From Bacteroidales bacterium (GTDB lineage Bacteria > Bacteroidota > Bacteroidia > Bacteroidales > TTA-H9), in assembly GCA_028689615.1 (NCBI GenBank), contig JAQVCV010000055.1, positions 1 to 33,882 of the forward strand: a stretch of 33,882 nucleotides of DNA. The letters are read 5' to 3'. Shown here piece by piece: positions 13,595 through 21,570 of the stretch. The notes below the pieces were generated by a model that searched no databases, was not told where the DNA came from, and worked only from the letters and a program-made list of their open reading frames with translations. Each line of letters begins with the position of its first letter. Within the stretch, counting starts at the first letter, position 1. A program made the translations under genes and the position numbers.

Positions 13595-16498
13595 ATGAAA
13601 ATACTGAACCTGACTGCCCGAATGCTATTGCTCTCTGGGCTGTGTTTTCTCCTGAACGGAGTTGTACCGGCACAGAACCTCCCACCCCTGACCCGAATAA
13701 AAGGCACTGTGGTTGACGCCGTCACCGGTGAGCCTCTGCCCGGAGCCACCATCAGGCTCGGAACCTCAACCAAGGGAACATCTACCGATGCCAAAGGCAA
13801 TTTTCAACTTGAAAACCTCAGCGGAAATGAAATCGCGCTGGGAGTAACCTTCGTGGGCTACAAGCAACACGACCTGAAGGTTGACCTGCGGCAAAAAAAA
13901 CAACAACCCCTTACCATCAGGCTGATACCCCTTGCCAGCGAATTGCAGCAAATTGAAGTAAAGGGACAGGCAGAAGGGCAGGTGAAAGCCATGCTCGAAC
14001 AACGGGTGGCCGTGAACATTAAAAACGTGGTATCGGCCGAACAGATCGAAAAATTCCCTGATGTGAATGCCGCCGACGCCATCCAGCGTATCCCGGGAAT
14101 CACCCTGCAACGCGACCAGGGCGAAGGACGCTTTATCCAACTGCGTGGCACCCCGCCCGAACTCACCAACTTCAACATCAACGGCGAACAGATACCCTCA
14201 CCCGAAGGCAACGTGCGCTATGTGGGAATGGACGTGATTCCGGCTAACCAGATTGATGTTATCGAAGTGTCGAAGGTGTTTACACCCGACATGGACGCCG
14301 ATGGCATTGGCGGGACAGTAAACATTATAACCAAAAAAGCTTCGGGCGACAAACCTGAAATCAACGCCCTCGTGTCGGGAGGATTCAACAACCTGCGCGA
14401 AAAAGGGAACATGCAGGCGCAATTCTCCTACGGAAACCGATACAACAAATTCGGATTCTACATCAATGGAAGCCACTACCTCAACAACCAGGGAGCCGAC
14501 AACCTGGAATTCAAATTTGCCAAAGGCCCATTCTGGGGCAGCACCGGTGCAGGGGTTGACAACTACTATGTGCAGTATCGCCAGTTTCAGTTGCGCCACT
14601 ACGACATCACCCGCCAACGTACCGGCCTGTCAACCACCCTCGATTACCAGTTCAACGACCATTCGTCGGTCTATATCCGCGGAATGTTCAACCGCTTTAG
14701 CGACAATGAAACCCGTCGCCGAAAGATTTACGACCTTGAAGATGCAGTGAGCGAAACCTACTACCTTTATGGCGGTGTGGATCACGACATCAAGAAAAGG
14801 GAAAAAATACAACAGATCAGCACCGTGAATGCAGGTGGCGAACACCCGCTGTTGGGAGGCACCCTCGATTACGAGCTGGCCTATGCTTCAGCCACCGAAG
14901 ACCAACCCGACCGCTTCGAGGCACAATTCGACAACCCAGGCCACGCCATCGCCATGGAGATCATCAGAACCGACCCCGACTGGCCTACCATTAGTTTTCC
15001 CGATCCCGATAACGCCCAAAACGCTTTCGATTACGACAACTACTCCCTCGACGAGTTGTTGATGCAGAAAGAATATGTATCGGATCAGAACATCACGGCC
15101 AAACTCAACTACAAAATCCCTTACCTGACTACACCCGGCAACGAAGGGTATATCAAATTCGGAGCGAAAATGAGGATGAAAGACAAAGAACGCGACATCA
15201 CAGCCCAAAACTACGGTGCCTACAAAAGAACCTCGGGAACCTACCCGGGAACAGGTCCGAAGCTCTCGGTGAACACCATAAGCGACGGCTTCAGCGATGC
15301 CAACCTCCTCGACCACGGCTACCTGGTTGACCACATGCCAGGCGTGGATCAACTTACCGATTTCTTCACTTACAACCAACAGTTTTTCATCATTGACCGC
15401 ACCGGCACCAAGGTCAAAAACTACGGTGAAGACTACTCAGCCAAAGAAAACATCTTCGCCGGATATATTATGGTGAGGCACGACATTGGCAAACTGATGC
15501 TTCTGGGAGGTGTGCGTTTCGAACATACCGATATTGACTACCAGGGGATGCGAATTCTCACTAAAAAAGGAGTATTCGATACCATGCAGCCCCTCACCGA
15601 CAAACGAACCCACCGCTTCATCCTGCCACAATTCCAAACCCGGTACAGCTTCACACCCAAATTCAACCTGCGAGGCGCGGTAACCTTCACCTATTCGAGG
15701 CCCAACTTCGAAGATGTACTCCCCTATCGCGAAGAGGACTACGACGAAGTGCGCTATGGCAATCCCGACCTCGCATTTCCCAAATCGGTAAACTTCGACC
15801 TGCTTGCCGAGCAATACATCGGTGGCGACGGGGTAATCTCGGGTGGTCTTTTCTACAAAAACGTGACCGACTTCGTGTTCTACTACAAGCGGTTTGCTCA
15901 CGAAGGCGATCCGGCCAACTACGGGCTTGTTGAAATCACCAAGGCACAAAACGGCGACCGCGCCAACGTGATGGGTGCCGAGGTAATGGTGCAGTCGAAA
16001 CTCAACTTCCTGACGGGCTTCTGGAAAGATTTCGGAGTCTATTTCAACTACACCTTCACCCACAGCGACGCATGGGTCAACAAAAGGCTTCCTGCAAACT
16101 ATACCGATGCCGTGGTGATTTTCGGCTCCGACTCACTCGAACTCTTCACAAGCACCACCGAGCAGGAAAAAATCACCCTGCCGGGTCAGGCAAAGCACGC
16201 CCTGAACGCCGCCGTCTTCTTTGACAATAAAACCTTCTATGCCAAACTGTCGCTCAACTACCACAACGAGTTTCTCCACAAACTGGGAGCCGATGCCGAC
16301 CTTGACGAATACTACGACAGGGAGCTTCACCTTGATTTCAACGCCAATTACAACATCAATCCCTATCTCAACGTGTTTGTGGATGTTGTAAACATCACCA
16401 ACTCACCCCTGAAATACTACCTCGGTACACGCGACCGGGTGCTGAAACAGGAGTTTTACTCGTGGTGGGGCAGGCTTGGACTAAAAATAAACCTCTGA
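13595..16498 (+). CDS. TonB-dependent outer-membrane receptor
   Basis: 967 aa. Signal peptide MKILNLTARMLLLSGLCFLL to about residue 27. A carboxypeptidase-regulatory-like domain follows at about 33-115 (IKGTVVDAVTGEPLPGATI). The plug is at about 135-250 (INIKNVVSAEQIEKFPD-type, DAIQRIPGITLQRDQGEGRFIQLRG, then GIGGTVNIITKKA), then a beta-barrel to the C-terminus (GRLGLKINL). The plug type resembles the TonB-Xanth-Caul group, often used for sugars and other organic nutrients. It is convergent with a beta-propeller phytase gene, so a phosphorylated inositol or sugar is a reasonable guess for the ligand; not proven. No SusD partner is present. Confidence 0.92.
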   Translation: MKILNLTARMLLLSGLCFLLNGVVPAQNLPPLTRIKGTVVDAVTGEPLPGATIRLGTSTKGTSTDAKGNFQLENLSGNEIALGVTFVGYKQHDLKVDLRQKKQQPLTIRLIPLASELQQIEVKGQAEGQVKAMLEQRVAVNIKNVVSAEQIEKFPDVNAADAIQRIPGITLQRDQGEGRFIQLRGTPPELTNFNINGEQIPSPEGNVRYVGMDVIPANQIDVIEVSKVFTPDMDADGIGGTVNIITKKASGDKPEINALVSGGFNNLREKGNMQAQFSYGNRYNKFGFYINGSHYLNNQGADNLEFKFAKGPFWGSTGAGVDNYYVQYRQFQLRHYDITRQRTGLSTTLDYQFNDHSSVYIRGMFNRFSDNETRRRKIYDLEDAVSETYYLYGGVDHDIKKREKIQQISTVNAGGEHPLLGGTLDYELAYASATEDQPDRFEAQFDNPGHAIAMEIIRTDPDWPTISFPDPDNAQNAFDYDNYSLDELLMQKEYVSDQNITAKLNYKIPYLTTPGNEGYIKFGAKMRMKDKERDITAQNYGAYKRTSGTYPGTGPKLSVNTISDGFSDANLLDHGYLVDHMPGVDQLTDFFTYNQQFFIIDRTGTKVKNYGEDYSAKENIFAGYIMVRHDIGKLMLLGGVRFEHTDIDYQGMRILTKKGVFDTMQPLTDKRTHRFILPQFQTRYSFTPKFNLRGAVTFTYSRPNFEDVLPYREEDYDEVRYGNPDLAFPKSVNFDLLAEQYIGGDGVISGGLFYKNVTDFVFYYKRFAHEGDPANYGLVEITKAQNGDRANVMGAEVMVQSKLNFLTGFWKDFGVYFNYTFTHSDAWVNKRLPANYTDAVVIFGSDSLELFTSTTEQEKITLPGQAKHALNAAVFFDNKTFYAKLSLNYHNEFLHKLGADADLDEYYDRELHLDFNANYNINPYLNVFVDVVNITNSPLKYYLGTRDRVLKQEFYSWWGRLGLKINL

Positions 16499-16542
16499 GT
16501 CAGTACCTTGGCAATAAACCCGTCAAGCACAGAACCAAAATG

Positions 16543-16586
16543 AAAAAAGGCGGCCTGGAAATCACTCCGGGCCGCCTTTCTTTTTA
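16543..16586. terminator. Bidirectional rho-independent terminator
   Basis: Perfect 10-bp GC-rich stem aaaggcggcc (16546-16555) with its complement (16570-16579). An A-run lies before it and ctttttat after, so it works for both the TonB receptor (plus) and the phytase (minus). Confidence 0.9.
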
Positions 16587-16608
16587 TATTCCCTACAGTT
16601 AAACGAAT

Positions 16609-17679
16609 CTATTCGGGCAATTGCAGTGCCAGAGCAATTTTTTGCCAGTCAACGATTTTGAAATTCTGGTTGGCGTCGGTGCCTCTGTCGGTGTTGAATC
16701 CATCCTGTGCCACGAAGATGCCCAAGGGGAAGGCTGTACCCAGAGGAACTGATGTAGCCTCTATGCCATCGGTTTCGGCCACACCATCAACAAGGTCACC
16801 GTCGGTTATCTGGAAACTACCCAAGTAGCGGTTGTTGCCCTGCCGTTCATACACCGCGTAGGTGTTGTTACCCTGGCTCGACACAACAAGATACCCTTGT
16901 CCATTCAACCCGTACCACAATGCCACACCTTCCACATCAGCTACCAGACGGCCTTTGCCGACTGTATCAACCAATATACCCTCTTTCGACCCTTCGGGCG
17001 AAGCATCAAACTTCCACAAGCCACGATCTTCTTCACCGAGGTACAAAAAACCCAGTTCGTCATCGGCAACGCAACCTTCGGGCTGACCGTTCACCGCGAA
17101 GGCTCTGGCCAATCTGCCTTCAATCTGACCGTTGCCGGCATCGAGCAATTCCCACTGCTCCACTTCGCCACTCTTGCCATTCACGATTGCAAAAAAACGG
17201 TTAGATTTAAGTTCGTGGTAGAGGCAAAAGCCGTACACTTCTTCTAAAGCCGACTGGATGGGTGTTTTCAGCACCGGGCGAAGCATCCCTGCGGAATCAA
17301 TGGTCATCACCAGCACGGTGTTGTCGGTGCGATTCGATCCTGCTACCAAATCAACCGTGTCGGCTCCCAACGGAAACCCCTGCCGGATATCAACGTTGTT
17401 GATGCGCCCCACGTCGAAATGGTTCAGCAATCTACCATCAAGCGAAAACACTGAAAGCCCCGCCTTTTTGTTTGTACCAACCAGGAGGCTGCCACCGGGA
17501 TTGGCGTAGTTGATCCAAATGGCCGGATCGTCGGCAGCATCGCCGGCAACAGGCATTGGGGTGGTTTCGGCTATGGCCTGTACAGCAGCAGGGTTTAACT
17601 GGGGTTGTTGGGTTCCGCTGCATGCCGATAACACTACAGCCAGAAGTACATACAATTGTTTAGAATTCATAATCAACAT
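16609..17679 (-). CDS. Beta-propeller phytase (3-phytase), lipoprotein
   Basis: 356 aa. Family motifs are clear: GDAADDPAIW (about residues 46-55), GRINNVDIRQGF, VYGFCLYH, QPEGCVADDELGFLYLGEEDRGLW, DVEGVALWYG, SSQGNNTYAVYER, and DGIEAT near the end. These Asp/Glu residues bind the Ca ions that hold phytate in BPP enzymes, which release phosphate from myo-inositol hexakisphosphate. The N-terminus is a lipoprotein signal with lipobox VLSAC (Cys20, or Cys17 if the start is the ATG at 17670). The enzyme therefore likely sits on the membrane surface. Its convergent neighbour is a TonB receptor. It ends in TAG, showing TAG is a normal stop here. Confidence 0.92.
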   Translation of the reverse strand: MLIMNSKQLYVLLAVVLSACSGTQQPQLNPAAVQAIAETTPMPVAGDAADDPAIWINYANPGGSLLVGTNKKAGLSVFSLDGRLLNHFDVGRINNVDIRQGFPLGADTVDLVAGSNRTDNTVLVMTIDSAGMLRPVLKTPIQSALEEVYGFCLYHELKSNRFFAIVNGKSGEVEQWELLDAGNGQIEGRLARAFAVNGQPEGCVADDELGFLYLGEEDRGLWKFDASPEGSKEGILVDTVGKGRLVADVEGVALWYGLNGQGYLVVSSQGNNTYAVYERQGNNRYLGSFQITDGDLVDGVAETDGIEATSVPLGTAFPLGIFVAQDGFNTDRGTDANQNFKIVDWQKIALALQLPE

Positions 17680-17797
17680 TGTAATTCAGATAAAATAAGT
17701 TCCAAATGTAAGCTTTCCGTGTGTGAACAACGCTGTTTCAGGATTAAGGAATTGTTAAGATGCGCAGTAAAGCCAGACCGATGCCTTCGTTTTAAAG

Positions 17798-17859
17798 AAA
17801 AAAAGCGAAAACCAACCTGGTCTTCGCTTTCGAAATACAAATCTGGCAGTTGCCTGATC
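17798..17859 (-). terminator. Duplicated terminator segment, outer copy
   Basis: A 62-bp direct repeat of 18367-18427. It contains a hairpin, aaagcgaaaacca (17802-17814) and tggtcttcgcttt (17818-17830), followed on the minus strand by a run of T. No minus-strand gene ends just before it, so it appears to be a stranded copy of the TonB receptor terminator. Confidence 0.75.
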
Positions 17860-17949
17860 CTGACTTCGACACATTTTCAACCAAAACCACATAACATCTT
17901 CATAAACAATTATTTGCAAATGCAAATTTAGTTAATCGGGTGTCCTGAC

Positions 17950-18340
17950 ATACTATCAAACCAGCAACCTCTTTTCATGAGTATTGGAGTAAGCTTCTAC
18001 TTTCTTTGCCCAATCGGGCGCAAAGAAAGTAGCAAAGAAACGCCCTCTTAATCCGCTCAGATATTTTTGCCAGAATTCTAAGAAATGACCTCCGTTGCGC
18101 AACCCGAGCCGTTCGGGCAATTCGCGACAGACCCCTTTTCTGGATGCCTGTGCCCTCACTCGCGGGTTGCTTAGGCCACCCCTTATTCCTAATGGCTGGT
18201 TGACTTCGGCCATTTCAAGAATTCTATGGCAAAAATCTCTGACGCTCCAGGCAAAGTTAAGCGTGACTGCTTTTGGGTGGCCACAAATATTAAATGATTC
18301 AACAATAGACAAATTGCATTTTTATCATATGGTTAGCGGA
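17950..18340. repeat. Non-coding element between duplicated terminators
   Basis: It contains a 13-bp perfect inverted repeat ctactttctttgc (17997-18009) / gcaaagaaagtag (18020-18032). A 118-codon minus-strand frame (17956-18312) crosses it but lacks protein character and has no promoter, so I do not call a gene. The element looks like a dispersed non-coding insertion, bracketed by the 61-62 bp direct repeats at 17798 and 18367. Exact ends are uncertain. Confidence 0.5.
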
Positions 18341-18366
18341 TTTGGGTGTCCCTATGTCAAAGTCAG

Positions 18367-18427
18367 GAAAAAGCGGAAACCAACATGGTCTCCGCTTTCG
18401 AAATACAAATCTGGCAGTTGCCTGATC
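18367..18427 (-). terminator. Terminator of the TonB receptor, inner copy of the duplicated segment
   Basis: Hairpin 18370-18398 (aaagcggaaacca with tggtctccgcttt, 3-nt loop), followed on the minus strand by ttttt. It lies about 28 bp after the receptor stop codon. The repeat overlaps the first bases of that stop codon. Confidence 0.8.
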
Positions 18428-20831
18428 AGAACGTGGCTTTGAGCGACAGCACGAAATTGCGGCCTGCCGCCACGATGCCCGAGCTGTAAGGACGGTAGCG
18501 CTGGTCGGTGAGGTTTTCCAGACCGGCACTCACGGTCAAATGATCGGCAAACTGGTACATGGCTTTGAAGTTGAGGGTGTACCAGCCCGGCGACCAGGGG
18601 TTTCCATCAGCATCAACGGCGTAAATCTCGGGTTTGCTTTTCTCCTCTTCGGGCATATCGGCAAACTTCCGTTCGCCGCTGTAGAGAGCATAGAGTTGCA
18701 AGTTGATTCGCGGGGCCTGCCACGTGAGGCGCGAAACGCCGTACCAGGGCGGAGCATGACGCGAAGGGCTGGTGGTGCCGTCGTCGAGTTCTTCTTCACC
18801 GTGCTGGTAGTTGATGTTTGAACTCAGGGTGAACCCCGCGGGAAGCATCACCTCCACACCGGCCTCCAGACCCCAAATGTCGGCTTTGGCTGCATTTTGC
18901 AAGGCCTGCACCTTGCTCATCTGCCCGTCGTACATCAGGCTGTCGAGCCCGTTGAGGGTGAAATCGCGCCGCACCATCGCGTTATCAAGTCGGGTGACAT
19001 AACCCGTCAGGTCAACCTTCACCACCTCTTCAATCACCCAGGCCACACCGGCCTCGGCGTTGTAAACGTATTCGGCTTTCAGATCGGGGTTGGGCACAAC
19101 CACGATGCCGTCGCCGGAGTCGAACACCTTACCCATATCGTCAACATTGGGCGAGCGGAATCCGGTTGCCAGGTTGATGCTCATCGTCAGGTTGTTCACC
19201 ACACGTGCCACGGCACCCAGGCTGCCGGTGAGGGCACCGTTGTTGCTCTCGGCATACACGAAGGGGAAGGGGTAAAACGCGGTATCGAAGTCGGCATCAA
19301 GCACATACTGGTTGTAGCGGGCACCAGCCTGGAGGGTGATTTTTTCGGAGGGTTTGTATTGATCGGTAAGATAGAGGGCATACGATCCCCAATCGGACTG
19401 CGGATAGCGCGACGCCCCTGCCTGGCTTTCACCGGTTTTGATGTTCTGGTCGAGGCCGGTGGATGTCACGTGGTTGAGCACCCATTCAGCACCATAGAGG
19501 AGGGTATTTTGGGTACCGAGTGTTTTGGAGAAATCGAGGTTGGCCGAATAGGCATCCACCTTCTCGGTTCTGATTTCGCGGTTGGGTTTGTTGATGTCGC
19601 GACTCACGCGGCTTTCGTCGAAGCGTTGCTGTGCCAGTCTGAGGGTCATCCCGTCGAACAGCAGGTTGTGGGCATGGTGTTCGACGTTGAGGTTGTTCAT
19701 CATCCATTTCTGGGGGCCGTAGTACCATTCGCCGTAGCGTGGCAGCCCTTTTTTATAACGGATGTGGCGGTCGTAGCGGGCATAGTCGGAGGTTTCGCTG
19801 TAGTGAAACCCGTATTGAAAATCCCAGGCGTCGTTGGGTTTGAACCTCACCTTTTGCATCATGTTGATCTGCGAGTAACCCGAAGGGGTTTGCACGCGGG
19901 GATCGGGATTGGTTACCACCACGTCAACACTGTCGTGGCGCGTAACGAAGAAGGGACGCAGGTACTCGTCGGGGCCATCGGATCCCATGCGCAGATCGCC
20001 AAACTTGTTGGCGCTGATGCTGGTTACGAAGGCCCACTTCTGCCATCCCACGTTGATATCGAAATGGCCGGTATTCTCTTCGTTGGCCGACGAGTAACGT
20101 GTAACGGCTTTACCGCTCACGATGGGACTGTCGGTGAGCGAAAACTGCGGCGTCAGGGTTTGGAAGCTCATCACGCCACCCAGAGCATCGGAACCATAGA
20201 TCACCGATCCGGGACCGAAGAGCACCTCGGTGTGTTCGGTGGCAAACGGATCGAGCGAGATGACGTTCTGAATGTTACCGGCCCTGAAGATGGCTGTGTT
20301 CATCCTCACCCCGTCAACGGTGTAGAGGAGCCTGTTGGTGGCAAAGCCGCGGATCATGGGGCTGCCCCCGCCCTGCTGGCTTTTCTGGATAAACACCCTG
20401 CCCGATGAACCCAGAAGGTCGGCAGCCGTCTGGGGGTTTTGCAGCGACACCTCGCGCAGGGCTATCGTCACCACCTTCTGGGCCACGTCGGTGCGGCTCT
20501 GGTTCCAGCGCGAAGCCGACACCACCACCTCGTCCATCTGGATGACAGAAGGGGTGAGTTGGAGGTTGAAACCTGCCGATTCAAGCGCTTTGAACGAAAG
20601 CAACTCGGTTTTATAGCCCAACATGCTGATCCTGATCAAAGAAGATTGGGCGAAACCCTTCACCTCGCATTGCCCTTTGGCGTTGGTTGTGGTAAAAGCG
20701 TAGGGCTTGTCGCTCAGGAGGGTAACCATCTCGAGGGGGGCTCCTGTGCTTTTATCGCGAATGGTAAGCACCTGTGCCATTCCGGCTGCTACAGCCGACA
20801 GCAACAGGGCGAGAGTTATAAATTTTTTCAT
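18426..20831 (-). CDS. TonB-dependent receptor, haem/metal-type
   Basis: 801 aa from ATG 20831, chosen over an upstream ATG at 20921 because it begins a good signal peptide (MKKFITLALLLSAVAAGMAQ). A short carboxypeptidase-regulatory-like domain follows (about 20-100: LTIRDKSTGAPLEMVTLL). The plug has VVVSASRWNQSRTDVAQKV, GGGSPMIRGFATNRLLYTVDGVRMN and GSDALGGVM, and the barrel ends in Phe (LSLKATF). The plug wording is closest to the haemoglobin/haem and related metal-complex receptors; the ligand is not certain. A small exported protein gene lies upstream in the same direction. Confidence 0.9.
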   Translation of the reverse strand: MKKFITLALLLSAVAAGMAQVLTIRDKSTGAPLEMVTLLSDKPYAFTTTNAKGQCEVKGFAQSSLIRISMLGYKTELLSFKALESAGFNLQLTPSVIQMDEVVVSASRWNQSRTDVAQKVVTIALREVSLQNPQTAADLLGSSGRVFIQKSQQGGGSPMIRGFATNRLLYTVDGVRMNTAIFRAGNIQNVISLDPFATEHTEVLFGPGSVIYGSDALGGVMSFQTLTPQFSLTDSPIVSGKAVTRYSSANEENTGHFDINVGWQKWAFVTSISANKFGDLRMGSDGPDEYLRPFFVTRHDSVDVVVTNPDPRVQTPSGYSQINMMQKVRFKPNDAWDFQYGFHYSETSDYARYDRHIRYKKGLPRYGEWYYGPQKWMMNNLNVEHHAHNLLFDGMTLRLAQQRFDESRVSRDINKPNREIRTEKVDAYSANLDFSKTLGTQNTLLYGAEWVLNHVTSTGLDQNIKTGESQAGASRYPQSDWGSYALYLTDQYKPSEKITLQAGARYNQYVLDADFDTAFYPFPFVYAESNNGALTGSLGAVARVVNNLTMSINLATGFRSPNVDDMGKVFDSGDGIVVVPNPDLKAEYVYNAEAGVAWVIEEVVKVDLTGYVTRLDNAMVRRDFTLNGLDSLMYDGQMSKVQALQNAAKADIWGLEAGVEVMLPAGFTLSSNINYQHGEEELDDGTTSPSRHAPPWYGVSRLTWQAPRINLQLYALYSGERKFADMPEEEKSKPEIYAVDADGNPWSPGWYTLNFKAMYQFADHLTVSAGLENLTDQRYRPYSSGIVAAGRNFVLSLKATF

Positions 20832-20966
20832 GAAATGATTGGTTTGATAAATAACAGAACAATGCCAGCCCAATAGAAAAACTACGGGCAGGGGCAGTCC
20901 GATACACCTTGGATGTGCCACCGTTGGGGCGGTGTTAACAGCAGGAAGTATCGGCAGATGAACCTG

Positions 20967-21503
20967 TCAGACCAATCGTGGAGGGGGGAGGTCGGTTTCG
21001 GGATTCCGCGAGGAGAAGTTCTTTTCGGGAGAGGCAAACGAAACCAGGCAGGCAGAGGGAGAAGCCGGCGAGGCGGTGCTGTAACCGGCGGGGAACAATT
21101 TGCTGAGAAAGTCGAACAACCGTGTGTGTTCGCGTTGGCTTCGCGGGTTGGAACCCATGGCCAGGTTTACCAGATGGCGGAGCTGGCGGTTGAGTCGCGT
21201 TTCGTGGTGATCGGGCCAGCAAAGGTACCGCACCGAATCGCTGTCTGACGAGGCTTCCACCACGTCGTACATCGCGCCCTTGTATTCAAACTCCCTGGAA
21301 TGCTCCCAACGGAGCAAGCCTTCAGCGTCGGTTTTAGCCAACACCAGCATGGTGAGGCGCGACCGGTCCATACCCGCGATCATCTGTTGTTTCACAGCTT
21401 TGCGCACGGCATAGCGCGTTTGCTGGTAACCCACCACTACCACCACCAGGGGGGCGGCCAGCAGGGCCAGCAAGAACCAGGCTATAATCGGTTTTCTTTG
21501 CAA
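20967..21503 (-). CDS. Hypothetical small exported or membrane-anchored protein
   Basis: 178 aa. One N-terminal hydrophobic helix (IIAWFLLALLAAPLVVVVVGY) acts as signal anchor. The rest is soluble and His/Arg rich in the middle (YLCWPDHHETRLNRQLRHL), with a Ser/Pro-rich tail. No family is recognised. It lies 135 bp upstream of the TonB receptor and 67 bp downstream of the FtsX permease, all on the minus strand, so it may be expressed with the receptor. The CWPDHHE segment could bind a metal or haem; this is only a guess. Confidence 0.65.
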   Translation of the reverse strand: MQRKPIIAWFLLALLAAPLVVVVVGYQQTRYAVRKAVKQQMIAGMDRSRLTMLVLAKTDAEGLLRWEHSREFEYKGAMYDVVEASSDSDSVRYLCWPDHHETRLNRQLRHLVNLAMGSNPRSQREHTRLFDFLSKLFPAGYSTASPASPSACLVSFASPEKNFSSRNPETDLPPPRLV

Positions 21504-21570
21504 TGTTTCCGGTTAGAACAACAAGGTGAAAAAACAGCCAAAATTACAGAAAGTTTCAAAAGCAACGGCA

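Noticed and set aside
17956-18312. 118-codon minus-strand frame between the phytase and TonB genes
   Set aside because: It crosses a palindromic dispersed element; no promoter or recognisable protein.
18897-20408. 503-codon plus-strand frame opposite the TonB receptor
   Set aside because: An antisense shadow of a clear receptor gene; His/Val/Gly-rich composition is typical of reversed codons.
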